Assembly: GCF_030691135.1 (NCBI RefSeq)
Contig: NZ_JAUYFA010000011.1
Span: 124,001-188,000, forward strand
Direction: 5' to 3'
Length of the DNA stretch: 64,000 nucleotides
Origin: Phreatobacter sp.
GTDB taxonomy: Bacteria > Pseudomonadota > Alphaproteobacteria > Rhizobiales > Phreatobacteraceae
The position numbers and the translations under genes were made by a program. The notes beneath the pieces are model-generated. The model did not search any database, had not been told where the DNA came from, and saw only the letters and a list, made by a program, of their open reading frames with translations. The stretch's first letter is position 1. Each line of letters begins with the position of its first letter. Positions 19,810 to 28,271 of this stretch are shown one piece after another.

Positions 19810-21033
19810 ATGACCACCGATGCCCGCCTGCCCGTCACTGTCCTCTCCGGCTTTCTCGGAGCGGGCAAGACGACCCTGCTCAATCATATCCTCAACAACC
19901 GCGAAGGGCGGCGCGTCGCGGTCATCGTCAACGACATGTCGGAGGTGAACATCGACGCCGATCTCGTGCGCGACGGCGGGGCCAACCTGTCGCGGACCGA
20001 CGAGAAGCTCGTCGAGATGACCAACGGCTGCATCTGCTGCACCCTGCGCGACGACCTGCTGACCGAGGTGCGGCGCCTCGCCGAGAGCGGCCGCTACGAC
20101 TACCTGCTCATCGAGGGCACCGGGATCGCCGAGCCGCTGCCGATCGCGGCGACCTTCTCGTTCCGCAACGAGGACGACCAGGCGCTGGAGGATGTCGCCC
20201 GGCTCGACACGATGGTCACGGTGGTCGACGCCATCAACCTTCTGAAGGATTTCGGCAGCCGAGACTTTCTCAGGGATCGCGGCGAGACTGCCGGGACGGA
20301 GGACGAGCGCACCCTCGCCGACCTGCTCACCGACCAGATCGAATTCGCCGACGTGGTCATCGTCAACAAGATGTCGGACGTCACGGCCGACCAGGGCGAC
20401 CTCGTGCTGAAGGTGGTGCGCGGGCTCAACCCGGACGCCCGGGTCGTCACCACCGATTTCGCCCAGGTCTCGCTGGACGAGGTGCTGGCGACGGGACGCT
20501 TCGATGCCGAGAAGGCGGAAATGCATCCGCTCTGGGCCAAGGAGCTCTTCGGCTTCAAGGATCACGTGCCGGAGACGGAGGAATACGGCATCTCCTCCTT
20601 TGTCTATCGCGCCGCCCGGCCCTTCGACCCCACCGCCTTCGACGCCTTTCTGAAAGCCACCTGGCCGGGGCTCATCCGCGCCAAGGGCCATTTCTGGCTG
20701 GCGACGCGCCCGAACTGGTGCGGTGAGTTGTCGATCGCCGGTGCGGTCTGCCGCACCTCGGCCATGGGCTTCTGGTGGACCGCCGTGCCGAAGGCGCGTT
20801 GGCCGCAGTCGGAGGAGTGGCGGGACATGCTGAAGCGGCACTGGCACCCGGTCTTCGGCGACCGGCGGCAGGAACTCGTCTTCATCGGCTCGGGCATGGA
20901 CGAGGCGGCCATGCGCGCCGCGCTGGACGGCTGCCTTCTGGGTCGCGCCTCGGCGACGCGCTTCAATCCCGAGGAATACGCCGCGCTCGCCGACCCCTTC
21001 CCCGTCTGGCGACGGGAGGAGGATGCGGCGTGA
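19810..21033 (+). CDS. CobW/COG0523-family GTP-binding protein (putative zinc chaperone)
   Basis: G3E-class P-loop GTPase of 407 residues. It shows Walker [10 protein letters not shown] (residues 14-22), the metal-binding CxCC motif CICC (74-77), the Walker B-like [11 protein letters not shown] and the specificity motif NKMSD, then a C-terminal CobW_C domain (about 265-360). COG0523 proteins are metal-delivery GTPases; ones placed behind Zur boxes serve zinc allocation under starvation (ZNG1/YeiR-like). The upstream candidate Zur box supports zinc over cobalt or nitrile-hydratase roles. No zinc transporter or ribosomal paralogue genes lie next to it. Confidence 0.88.
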   Translation: MTTDARLPVTVLSGFLGAGKTTLLNHILNNREGRRVAVIVNDMSEVNIDADLVRDGGANLSRTDEKLVEMTNGCICCTLRDDLLTEVRRLAESGRYDYLLIEGTGIAEPLPIAATFSFRNEDDQALEDVARLDTMVTVVDAINLLKDFGSRDFLRDRGETAGTEDERTLADLLTDQIEFADVVIVNKMSDVTADQGDLVLKVVRGLNPDARVVTTDFAQVSLDEVLATGRFDAEKAEMHPLWAKELFGFKDHVPETEEYGISSFVYRAARPFDPTAFDAFLKATWPGLIRAKGHFWLATRPNWCGELSIAGAVCRTSAMGFWWTAVPKARWPQSEEWRDMLKRHWHPVFGDRRQELVFIGSGMDEAAMRAALDGCLLGRASATRFNPEEYAALADPFPVWRREEDAA

Positions 21034-21047
21034 ATTCGGCGGGTCGG

Positions 21048-21326
21048 CTAGTGGTCGGCGCGCTCAGTGAGGACGACGACGAGTTCCTCACCCTCGAAGA
21101 ACAATGTCTCGGTTCCGGCCGGATCCGGCGCCTTGGCGGCCAGCAGTTCGACGTCGCCGCGGGCGACGGCTGCCACGAGGGCACGCCCGAGGGAGTGCCG
21201 CGCCTGCTCGTCTTCGGCGAAAACGCCGAGTTCCTCGCAGGTACGGTCGAATTTGCGCTTGATCAGGGTCAGGTCACGCGCGGTCAAGACGCAGCCGCGA
21301 CGGGTGGTGTGATGGACATCGGCCAT
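21048..21326 (-). CDS. Hypothetical protein (about 92 residues)
   Basis: No family recognised. The protein is helical and charged, with a central stretch LTARDLTLIKRKFDRTCEEL and a possible four-residue register of Leu/Val that suggests a helical bundle; there is no signal peptide or membrane segment. The start at 21326 (MADVHHTTRRG) is preferred over an ATG 54 nt upstream because a GGGAG lies at good spacing. It converges on the COG0523 gene with a 14-nt gap. Confidence 0.65.
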   Translation of the reverse strand: MADVHHTTRRGCVLTARDLTLIKRKFDRTCEELGVFAEDEQARHSLGRALVAAVARGDVELLAAKAPDPAGTETLFFEGEELVVVLTERADH

Positions 21327-21401
21327 GGATTCGCTCCCGGAAGGGTCCGCCTCGCGAACTGTTTCATTTTCTTTCATCATATCACGGCGAGATCATGGCG
21401 G

Positions 21402-21617
21402 TCAGTCGGCGAGGCTGTAGCGCTTCTTCGGCTTCGGCGGCGCGCCGCGCGTCAGTTCGTCGGGCTTTCCCGGCTTATCGACGAAAGTACCGGCCCCGAT
21501 CTCGTCGCCTCCGGCCTTGTCGTCGCCGCGGTTGCCGGATCCCCCTCCGGGTGCGGGGCCGGTCGCGTCGCGGGTGATCGCGGTACGCTCGGCTAGCGAC
21601 CTGGGCTTGGCTATCAT
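21402..21617 (-). CDS. Small hypothetical disordered protein (71 residues)
   Basis: Start chosen at 21617 because a strong AAGGAG Shine-Dalgarno sits 6 nt upstream; the longer open frame has none. The protein begins MIAKPRSLAERTAI and is rich in Gly, Asp, Lys and Pro, ending in a basic APPKPKKRYSLAD tail. It has no hydrophobic core or signal peptide, so it is probably intrinsically disordered. No family is recognised. It lies between another small unknown gene and the divergent rpsF leader. Confidence 0.62.
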   Translation of the reverse strand: MIAKPRSLAERTAITRDATGPAPGGGSGNRGDDKAGGDEIGAGTFVDKPGKPDELTRGAPPKPKKRYSLAD

Positions 21618-21857
21618 GGCCGTCTCCTTGTGGTATCTGATCCCAGAACCCGCATCCGGCGGATCGGGTTCCATCGCTCTTGCGGCCGAGGTCCGGGCGA
21701 CGCGCGGCGCCGTCTGCAGGAACAGCCTTGAATCCGCGCGCCGTTCGCGTATAAGGCCGCCTTCGCTTCCTTCGGTCGGTGGCTGAACGGACGGCAGGCT
21801 TGCCTGCAGGATGGGTTCATCCGTCGTCCGGTGTCTCCGCCTTCGAGAAAACTGTCG

Positions 21858-21920
21858 GGCCTGTCCAGGGCTCGGGGGGCTTCGCGCCGGAAGAAGCGTC
21901 ACTCGAACCGGAGACAGGCC
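21858..21920 (+). promoter_or_regulatory. Candidate rpsF leader (S6:S18 autoregulatory RNA structure)
   Basis: Bases 21858-21865 (GGCCTGTC) and 21913-21920 (GACAGGCC) are perfectly complementary and can close a stem around 47 nt, ending 2 nt before the rpsF ATG and so covering the ribosome-binding region. A small inner CTTC/GAAG pairing is possible. Several bacterial phyla have an rpsF leader RNA bound by the S6:S18 complex to repress its own operon; position and architecture fit, but the fine consensus (CCG bulge) was not verified. Confidence 0.5.
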
Positions 21921-21922
21921 GA

Positions 21923-22441
21923 ATGCCTCTCTATGAACATGTGTTCCTGGCTCGCCAGGACGTGACCTCTCAGCAGGCCGAAGCGCTTGCCGAGCAGTAC
22001 AAGGGCGTCATCGAAGCCAATGGCGGCGCGGTGCCCAAGGTCGAGCCCTGGGGCCTCAAGTCGATCGCCTTCCGCGTTCGCAAGAACCGCAAGGCCCACT
22101 ACACGCTGATGAACATCGATGCTCCCCCGGCGGCGATCGCCGAGATGGAGCGCCAGATGGCGATCAACGAGGACATCCTCCGCTTCATGACCGTCAGGGT
22201 CGAGGAGCTCGAGGAGGTTCCGTCCGCCATGCTGCAGAAGCGCGACCGTGACGATCGCGGCGAGCGCGGCTTCGGCGGCGACCGTGGCTTCGGCGGTGGC
22301 GGCGGTCGTGACCGCGGCTTCGGCGGCGGCGGCGGCTTCGGTGGTGGTGGTGGTGGCGGTGGCGGCGGTGCACGCCGGTTCCGCGATCGTGATGGCGGGG
22401 ATGTCGAAGTGCCCGCCGAAGTCGAACAGACGGAGGAGTGA
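21923..22441 (+). CDS. rpsF: 30S ribosomal protein S6 with Gly-rich C-terminal extension
   Basis: S6 binds S18 in the platform of the small subunit. The start at 21923 ([13 protein letters not shown]) is the universal S6 start; the frame is open further upstream but not coding. Residues 1-100 are a normal S6 domain. From about residue 107 to 172 there is an extra tail: an Arg/Asp/Gly-rich stretch with RGF repeats, a run of glycines broken by Phe, and an acidic end. Such a tail resembles RNA-binding RGG regions. It is followed by rpsR 2 nt downstream. Confidence 0.95.
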   Translation: MPLYEHVFLARQDVTSQQAEALAEQYKGVIEANGGAVPKVEPWGLKSIAFRVRKNRKAHYTLMNIDAPPAAIAEMERQMAINEDILRFMTVRVEELEEVPSAMLQKRDRDDRGERGFGGDRGFGGGGGRDRGFGGGGGFGGGGGGGGGGARRFRDRDGGDVEVPAEVEQTEE

Positions 22442-22443
22442 CC

Positions 22444-22689
22444 ATGTCTGCCGCAGCCGGTGGCGCCCGTCGCCCCTTCTTCCGTCGTCGCAAGTCCTGC
22501 CCCTTCTCCGGCCCGAGCGCGCCGAAGATCGACTACAAGGACGTCCGTCTCCTGCAGCGCTACATTTCCGAGCGCGGCAAGATCGTTCCGTCCCGCATCA
22601 CGGCGGTTTCCGCCAAGAAGCAGCGCGAGCTCGCCCAGGCGATCAAGCGTGCCCGCTTCCTCGGCCTCCTGCCCTACGTGATCAAATAA
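22444..22689 (+). CDS. rpsR: 30S ribosomal protein S18
   Basis: Partner of S6 in the 30S platform. The 81-residue basic protein has the typical [16 protein letters not shown]-terminus, [19 protein letters not shown] and the C-terminal [11 protein letters not shown]. The ATG at 22444 lies 2 nt after the rpsF stop; an ATG 6 nt earlier is less likely. Confidence 0.97.
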   Translation: MSAAAGGARRPFFRRRKSCPFSGPSAPKIDYKDVRLLQRYISERGKIVPSRITAVSAKKQRELAQAIKRARFLGLLPYVIK

Positions 22690-22767
22690 GTTCGCCATGC
22701 GTGGCGGGACGCCCTGCGCCCCGCCGCCGGCGCCTCGAGATGTGCCTTCTCGATACGTGAATCGTCG

Positions 22768-22793
22768 GCCGTGGCGGTCAAGACCGCCGCGGC
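22768..22793 (+). other. Strong hairpin in the rpsR-DUF2232 gap
   Basis: A 12-bp stem (GCCGTGGCGGTC / GACCGCCGCGGC, one G-T wobble) with a 2-nt apex lies in the 155-nt gap after rpsR. A second small GGGGA/TCCCC stem follows at about 22801-22813. There is no T-run, so it is more likely an attenuating or RNA-stabilising structure than an intrinsic terminator. Confidence 0.4.
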
Positions 22794-22844
22794 TGAAGCT
22801 GGGGATCCTCCCCTAACCCTCTGAAACGAGCGGGACAGCTGACG

Positions 22845-23789
22845 ATGGGACCGACCCTCGCCATCGCCTTCGGGGCAGGACTTGCCTCTGCACTCCTCTT
22901 CGCGACGCTCGCGTCGGGGAGCCCGATGGCGCTCATCCTGTTCTATTTTGCCGCGCTGCCCGTGCTCATCGCCGGGCTCGGCTGGGGCCATTATGCCGGC
23001 GCCTTTGCGGCGACGATCGGCGCGCTCGCGCTGTCGCTCGCGCTGCGCTCGCAATTCGGCCTGTTCTTCTTCTTCTCCGTCGGTCTGCCGGCCTGGTTCC
23101 TGACCTATGCCGCCCTGTCGCTGCGCCCGGCGCCAACGGAGGACGATCCGCAGGCCTTCGAATGGATGCCGGCGGGCATGATCCTGACGATGATCGGTGT
23201 CGGGGCAGTGTCCCTGACCCTGTTCGCCATCGTCGCCCTCTACGGCCTCGACTACGTCGCCTTCCAGTCCTCGATCCGGCAGGCTGTCAGCCGGACGCTG
23301 GAACAGGTGAACGTCGGCAGCACGGACCGCGAGGCGCTGGTGGCCCTGATGTCGGCGGCGGTGCCGGTCGCCGGAGCGGTGGTCTGGACCTTCGTCACCA
23401 CCATCAACCTCTATTTCGCCGGCCGTATCGTGCGTGCCTCAGGCCGCCTCATCCGCCCCTGGCCCGATCTCGCCGCTCTCAAGCTGCCGAAATGGACGGC
23501 GCTGGCCCTGCTGGCCGGCTCCATCGGCTCCTTCGCGCCCGGCTTCCCCGGCCAGCTCGCCGCCATCATCCTCGCGGTGGGCCTTGCCATCTACGCCCTC
23601 CAGGGCTTCGCGCTGGCCCACGACATCACACGCGGCTGGGGCATGCGCGGCTTCGCGCTCGGGCTTCTCTATGCGCTCACCCTGGTGATCGGCTGGCCCA
23701 TGATCTTCGTCGCGCTCGCCGGACTGGCCGACGTGCTCTTCGACATCCGGGCGCGGCGCAAGCCGCCCGCGCCTCCCTTCAACACATGA
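22845..23789 (+). CDS. DUF2232 multi-pass membrane protein
   Basis: Inner-membrane protein of 314 residues with about eight hydrophobic segments spread over its length and a short basic C-terminus (RARRKPPAPP). Sequence pattern, size and position between rpsR and rplI match the DUF2232/YybS-like family, whose function is unknown. YybS-like proteins also sit beside rplI in other phyla, which suggests an old link with the ribosomal cluster. The rplI start is 30 nt downstream. Confidence 0.82.
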   Translation: MGPTLAIAFGAGLASALLFATLASGSPMALILFYFAALPVLIAGLGWGHYAGAFAATIGALALSLALRSQFGLFFFFSVGLPAWFLTYAALSLRPAPTEDDPQAFEWMPAGMILTMIGVGAVSLTLFAIVALYGLDYVAFQSSIRQAVSRTLEQVNVGSTDREALVALMSAAVPVAGAVVWTFVTTINLYFAGRIVRASGRLIRPWPDLAALKLPKWTALALLAGSIGSFAPGFPGQLAAIILAVGLAIYALQGFALAHDITRGWGMRGFALGLLYALTLVIGWPMIFVALAGLADVLFDIRARRKPPAPPFNT

Positions 23790-23819
23790 CATTCAACTGA
23801 CCGAACAAGGAGTATCATC

Positions 23820-24368
23820 ATGCAGGTCATTCTTCTCGAGCGCGTCGCCAAGCTCGGCTACATGGGCGAGGTCGTGGACGTGAAGCCGGGCTATGCCCGC
23901 AACTTCCTGCTGACCACCGGCAAGGCGCTGCGCGCCACCGAAGCCAACCGCAAGAAGTTCGAGACGATGAAGGCCCAGCTCGAGGCCCGCAATCTCGAAC
24001 TGAAGAAGGATGCCGAGGCCGTCGCGGCCGAACTGCATGGCACCTCCTATGTGCTGATCCGCCAGGCCGGCGAAACCGGCCAGCTTTACGGTTCGGTTTC
24101 GGCCCGCGATCTGTCCGACGCCATCACGGCGGCCGGCATCACCGTTTCGCGCGCCATGATCCAGCTCGACACGCCGATCAAGGCGATCGGCCTGCACAAG
24201 GTCACCGTCTCGCTGCACCCGGAAGTCGACGCGACCGTCACGGTCAACGTCGCCCGCTCGGCAGGCGAGGCGAACCGCCAGGTCGAGGGTGAGGATCTCA
24301 CCCAGCGCGCCGACGAACCGACCTTCGAGACCTTCAACCCGGAAGAGTTCGGCGATTCCGAGGGCTGA
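23820..24368 (+). CDS. rplI: 50S ribosomal protein L9
   Basis: Binds 23S rRNA and helps keep the reading frame. The 182-residue protein has the N-terminal rRNA-binding domain [13 protein letters not shown]...GYARNFLL, a long connecting helix (about 41-75) and the C-terminal domain, plus a roughly 30-residue acidic extension ([18 protein letters not shown]) often seen in alphaproteobacteria. An AAGGAG Shine-Dalgarno lies upstream. An intrinsic terminator-like hairpin follows 45 nt after the stop. Confidence 0.97.
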   Translation: MQVILLERVAKLGYMGEVVDVKPGYARNFLLTTGKALRATEANRKKFETMKAQLEARNLELKKDAEAVAAELHGTSYVLIRQAGETGQLYGSVSARDLSDAITAAGITVSRAMIQLDTPIKAIGLHKVTVSLHPEVDATVTVNVARSAGEANRQVEGEDLTQRADEPTFETFNPEEFGDSEG

Positions 24369-24413
24369 TCTCCAGTCCGGCCGGCTTCGCCCGGCGGGAC
24401 TCCACAAACGCAA

Positions 24414-24439
24414 AACGCCCGGTCGCGAGACCGGGCGTT
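24414..24439. terminator. Bidirectional intrinsic terminator between rplI and the outer-membrane protein gene
   Basis: An 11-bp perfect stem (AACGCCCGGTC / GACCGGGCGTT) closes a GCGA tetraloop. It is preceded by AAAA and followed by TT, so it can serve the rightward rplI transcript and, with a better T-run, the leftward beta-barrel gene. The 18-nt core recurs exactly at 45161-45178. Confidence 0.8.
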
Positions 24440-24486
24440 CTGCGTTTCGGAGGTGTTGGCCGGGGGGCGGCGACCCGCCCCCGCAA

Positions 24487-25323
24487 TCAGTAGCGGGCGA
24501 TGATCGGGGCTGCTGCCAAGGCCGGCCCGCCGAACAGGTAGCTCACGCCGAAGCGGAAGGCGTGGGTCTCGACGCGGTTGTTGATGTCCGAAGCGTTCGG
24601 ATCGATCGAGCAGGCGGCGGTGGCGAGGCAGGAGCGCGATCCGAAATTGGTGTAGCGGTACTCGGCGCGGACCGACCAGTTGTAGTTGAACTTGTGTTCG
24701 ATGCCGGCGCCGACAGTCCAGCCCATGCGGGTGTTGGAATAGCGCACGACGTGGTTGGCGCCGTTGACGCAGTCGTCGAGCACGGTGCAGGCCGTCATGT
24801 TGGCGAAGGCGAGGCCGCCGGTGACGTAAAGCAGCGACTTGTGGTGCGCGAAGCCGACGCGGCCACGCAGCGAGCCCTGCCAGTTCATCGCGATACGCTG
24901 CTGGTAGCTGTTGCCGGGCACGCCACCGGAATAGGCCGCGTTGCCGGTGTACCAGGGCGAATGGAGCCTCGCCTGCGGGCCGTCGAAGTCGAGTTCGGCG
25001 CCGATGACGAACTGACCGAACATGCGCTGGATGCCCATGTGCAGGCCGTAGCTGAAGCGCGCGCCGGCATAGTCATAGTTGAAATTGGGGAAGTTCGGAT
25101 TGGCGGCGCCGGCCACGTCCGAATGGAAACCCGAGTTGCGGGTCACCTGCATGCCGACCGAGGCGCCGACATAGGCACCGCTCCAGTGATCGGCGTCGTG
25201 GTAGGCAGGCTCGACGATTTCGGAGCCACGCAGGACGGGTGCGCCGAGGTCGGCAGCCCCGGCAACGCCGGACGTCAGGAGAACCGCGGCCGCGGCCATG
25301 GGTATTGCGACACGCTTGAACAT
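24487..25323 (-). CDS. Outer-membrane beta-barrel protein (opacity/Omp25-like)
   Basis: Predicted outer-membrane porin-like or surface protein of 278 residues. It has a signal peptide (cleavage near residue 23, AGA-AD) and then DLG, the mature start typical of Rhizobiales Omp25/Omp31 and Hbp-type barrels. The rest is rich in alternating Tyr/Gly/Phe strands (for example HWSGAYVGASVGMQVT and WSVRAEYRYTNFGS) and the protein ends with an aromatic-containing strand. Two Cys pairs occur in extracellular-loop-like segments. The start at 25323 gives the signal peptide; an ATG 30 nt upstream is possible. Ligand unknown. Confidence 0.85.
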   Translation of the reverse strand: MFKRVAIPMAAAAVLLTSGVAGAADLGAPVLRGSEIVEPAYHDADHWSGAYVGASVGMQVTRNSGFHSDVAGAANPNFPNFNYDYAGARFSYGLHMGIQRMFGQFVIGAELDFDGPQARLHSPWYTGNAAYSGGVPGNSYQQRIAMNWQGSLRGRVGFAHHKSLLYVTGGLAFANMTACTVLDDCVNGANHVVRYSNTRMGWTVGAGIEHKFNYNWSVRAEYRYTNFGSRSCLATAACSIDPNASDINNRVETHAFRFGVSYLFGGPALAAAPIIARY

Positions 25324-25668
25324 GGGAGCGCCCCTTGGAAATGAACGATTCACCGCGATTGCGGCTCACACGATGGATCGCACGTTAATCTTAACGTCGC
25401 GTTTCCAAGCGCGGGCCAAGTAACGCTGCCGCCGAGATCTTGTCGCGGGCCGCGCTTGCTTCGTAGCGGCCGTGGCGCCGCTGCAACAGCCCGCCGTCGT
25501 CGCCCCCCGCGCAACGGGGTGTGAAGTCAACCGGCCGCGTGCGTTTCTCACCCTCCCCTCGTCCGAGGCTGTGAGAATCGGGGAGATCGGGCGATGATGC
25601 GCATTGCTGCCACCGGCGTCGCGCCGGCCTGCTAGACAGGCTGGTCCCGGCACAGACCCAGAAGATTC
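25324..25668. other. 345-bp divergent intergenic region
   Basis: Separates the leftward beta-barrel gene from dnaB and must hold both promoters. The 25370-25410 part is the least GC-rich (around a TTAATCTTAACG stretch), which would suit the beta-barrel promoter. No gene, tRNA or clear repeat was seen. Confidence 0.5.
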
Positions 25669-27162
25669 ATGTCCGCCCTGCCCGCCCTGAAATCCGTCGG
25701 CCCGTCAGACCTGCCGTTCCGCCAGGCCCCGCACAACATCGAGGCCGAGCAGGCTTTGCTGGGCGCGATCCTCGTCAACAACGAGGCCTTCTACCGCATC
25801 TCGGACTTCCTCGAGCCGAAGCACTTCTTCGATCCGCTGCACCAGAAGATCCACGAGATCTCGTCGCAGTTGATCCGGGCCGGCAAGATCGCGACGCCGG
25901 TGACGCTGAAGACCTTCATGAACGACGCCGCCATCGAGGTCGGCGGCATGACGGTGGCGCAGTATCTCGGACGCCTCGCGGCCGAGGCCACCACCATCAT
26001 CAATGCGGAGGATTACGGCCGGGCGATCTATGATCTCGCCATCCGCCGCAACCTGATCCTCATCGGCGAGGGCATGGTCAACGTCGCCTATGACGCGCCG
26101 GTCGACATGCCGCCGCGCACCCAGATCGAGGATGCCGAAAAGAGCCTGTTCGAACTCGCCGAGACCGGCCGCTATGACGGCGGCTTCCGGCGCTTCACCG
26201 ACGCCATGGCGCGCGCCCTCGACATGGCGGCGGCGGCCTATCAGCGCGACGGCAAGCTGTCGGGCATCTCGACGGGCCTGACCGATCTCGACCAGCGCCT
26301 CGGCGGGCTGCAGCATTCCGATCTCGTGATCGTGGCGGGACGCCCCGGCATGGGCAAGACAGCGCTGGCCACCAACATCGCCTTCAACATCGCCAAGGCC
26401 TACAAGTTCGAGGTCGAGCCCGACGGCACGCACAAGACCACCAATGGCGGCATCGTCGGCTTCTTCTCGCTGGAAATGAGCTCGGACCAGCTCGCCACCC
26501 GTATCGTCGCCGAGCAGGCGGCGATCCCCTCCTACAAGATCCGCCGCGGCGACCTGCGCGAGGACGAGTTCTACAAGCTCACCCAGGCGGCGCAGGAGAT
26601 CCAGGCGCTACCGCTCTACATCGACGACACCGGCGGCCTGTCGATCGTTCAGCTCGCGGCCAGGGCCCGGCGCCTGAAGCGTCAGCGCGGCCTCGACTTC
26701 ATGGTCGTCGACTATCTCCAGCTGCTCTCCGGCTCTTCGAAGAAGGGCGAGAACCGCGTGCAGGAGCTGACCGAGATCACCACCGGCCTCAAGGCGCTCG
26801 CCAAGGAGCTGCACGTGCCGATCATGGCGCTCTCGCAGCTCTCGCGTCAGGTGGAGAACCGCGACGACAAGCGTCCGCAGCTGTCGGACCTGCGCGAGTC
26901 CGGCTCCATCGAGCAGGATGCTGACTCCGTCATGTTCGTGTTCCGCGAGGAGTATTACCTCAAGAACAAGGAGCCGAAGCCCGGCACTGAAGAGCATCTG
27001 AAATGGCAGACCGACATGGCGCAGGTCCATGGCCGCGCCGAGGTCATCATCGGCAAGCAGCGTCACGGCCCGACCGGAACGGTCATGCTGCAGTTCGAGG
27101 ATTCCGTGACGCGCTTCTCCGACCTCGCCGATGCCGACCGCCTGCCCGAGCGGTTCGAGTGA
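25669..27162 (+). CDS. dnaB: Replicative DNA helicase
   Basis: Hexameric 5'-3' helicase at the replication fork. The 497-residue protein has the N-terminal domain (about 20-125, PHNIEAEQALLGAIL), the RecA-like domain with Walker A GRPGMGKTA (224-232), FFSLEMSSDQLATR, Walker B VVDYLQLL and the C-terminal DLRESGSIEQDAD. It carries an insertion after Walker A (about 245-260, FEVEPDGTHKTTNGG) that is common in alphaproteobacterial DnaB. alr follows 4 nt downstream. Confidence 0.97.
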   Translation: MSALPALKSVGPSDLPFRQAPHNIEAEQALLGAILVNNEAFYRISDFLEPKHFFDPLHQKIHEISSQLIRAGKIATPVTLKTFMNDAAIEVGGMTVAQYLGRLAAEATTIINAEDYGRAIYDLAIRRNLILIGEGMVNVAYDAPVDMPPRTQIEDAEKSLFELAETGRYDGGFRRFTDAMARALDMAAAAYQRDGKLSGISTGLTDLDQRLGGLQHSDLVIVAGRPGMGKTALATNIAFNIAKAYKFEVEPDGTHKTTNGGIVGFFSLEMSSDQLATRIVAEQAAIPSYKIRRGDLREDEFYKLTQAAQEIQALPLYIDDTGGLSIVQLAARARRLKRQRGLDFMVVDYLQLLSGSSKKGENRVQELTEITTGLKALAKELHVPIMALSQLSRQVENRDDKRPQLSDLRESGSIEQDADSVMFVFREEYYLKNKEPKPGTEEHLKWQTDMAQVHGRAEVIIGKQRHGPTGTVMLQFEDSVTRFSDLADADRLPERFE

Positions 27163-27166
27163 CCGC

Positions 27167-28270
27167 ATGACCATCCCGCAGAACGAGGCCGGCGCGGTCC
27201 TGACGATCGACCTGGCGGCCCTCGCCGCAAATTACAGGACGATCGTCGCCATGGGCGGCGGCGTGCCGGTCGCGGCCGTCGTCAAGGCGGACGCCTATGG
27301 CCTCGGCATCGAACGGGTCGGGCCGGCGCTGGCCGGGGCCGGTTGCACGACCTTCTTCGTCGCGCATCTGTCCGAGGCGCGCCGCCTGCGGGCCGCGGTG
27401 CCGGATGCCACGATCTACGTGCTGAACGGCCTCTTTGGCGCCGCCCTCGACACCTATCTCGCGCACGACATCCGCCCGGTTCTCGGCAGCCGCGAGGATG
27501 TCGAGACCTTTGCCGAATTCTGCAACGGTCTCGGCCGCCGCCTGCCCGCCGCCATCCACGTCGATACCGGCATGAACCGGCTCGGCCTCGACCTCGCCGA
27601 GGCCGCCCTGCTCGCCGAGCCCGGCACCGCTGCGCTCGCCTTCACGCCGGCGCTGATCATGAGCCACCTCGCCTGCGCGGACGAACCCGGCCACCCCCTC
27701 ACTGCCCGGCAGATCGACCGGTTCCAGCAGATCCGCGGCTTGTTTCCCGGCATTCCGAGCTCGCTGGCAAATTCCGCCGGCTGCACGCTGCCCGCCGCCC
27801 GCCACGACCTTATGCGGCCGGGCATCGCGCTCTACGGCGCCCGTTTCGTGACGGGTCGCGACCCGCTGGCGCCGGTCGTCCGCCTCGACGCACCGATCGT
27901 CCAGGTGCGCGGGATCAGGGCCGGCGACACGGTCGGCTACGGGGCCGCCTGGACGGCGGGGCGCAGCAGCCGCATCGCCGTCGTCTCGGTCGGCTATGCC
28001 GACGGATACATCCGCCAGGCCGGCTCCACCGACCGCAAGACCGGCGCACCGATGCGCGTCAACGGCGTCATCTGCCAGCCGGCCGGCCGAGTCTCGATGG
28101 ACCTGCTCGCCATCGACGTGACCGATGCGGGACCCGTCTCTGCCGGTGACACCGCGACCCTGATCGGCGACGGCGTCGGTGTCGACGATGTCGCGGAGGC
28201 CGCCGGCACGATCGGCTACGAGATCCTGACGAGCCTCGGCAAACGCTACCATCGCCGCTATACCGGCTGA
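27167..28270 (+). CDS. alr: Alanine racemase
   Basis: PLP enzyme that makes D-alanine for peptidoglycan. The 367-residue protein begins with a TIDLAALAANYR helix and has the PLP-binding Lys40 in VVKADAYGLG. HVDTGMNRLGLD and the catalytic Tyr region TVGYGAAW in the C-terminal domain complete the signature. The start at 27167 lies 4 nt after the dnaB stop; radA starts 1 nt after its stop, so dnaB-alr-radA look like one transcript. Confidence 0.95.
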   Translation: MTIPQNEAGAVLTIDLAALAANYRTIVAMGGGVPVAAVVKADAYGLGIERVGPALAGAGCTTFFVAHLSEARRLRAAVPDATIYVLNGLFGAALDTYLAHDIRPVLGSREDVETFAEFCNGLGRRLPAAIHVDTGMNRLGLDLAEAALLAEPGTAALAFTPALIMSHLACADEPGHPLTARQIDRFQQIRGLFPGIPSSLANSAGCTLPAARHDLMRPGIALYGARFVTGRDPLAPVVRLDAPIVQVRGIRAGDTVGYGAAWTAGRSSRIAVVSVGYADGYIRQAGSTDRKTGAPMRVNGVICQPAGRVSMDLLAIDVTDAGPVSAGDTATLIGDGVGVDDVAEAAGTIGYEILTSLGKRYHRRYTG

Positions 28271-28271
28271 C

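Noticed and set aside
21779-21922. N-terminal extension of S6
   Set aside because: The frame is open upstream, but the universal S6 start lies at 21923 and the upstream bases form the candidate leader structure.
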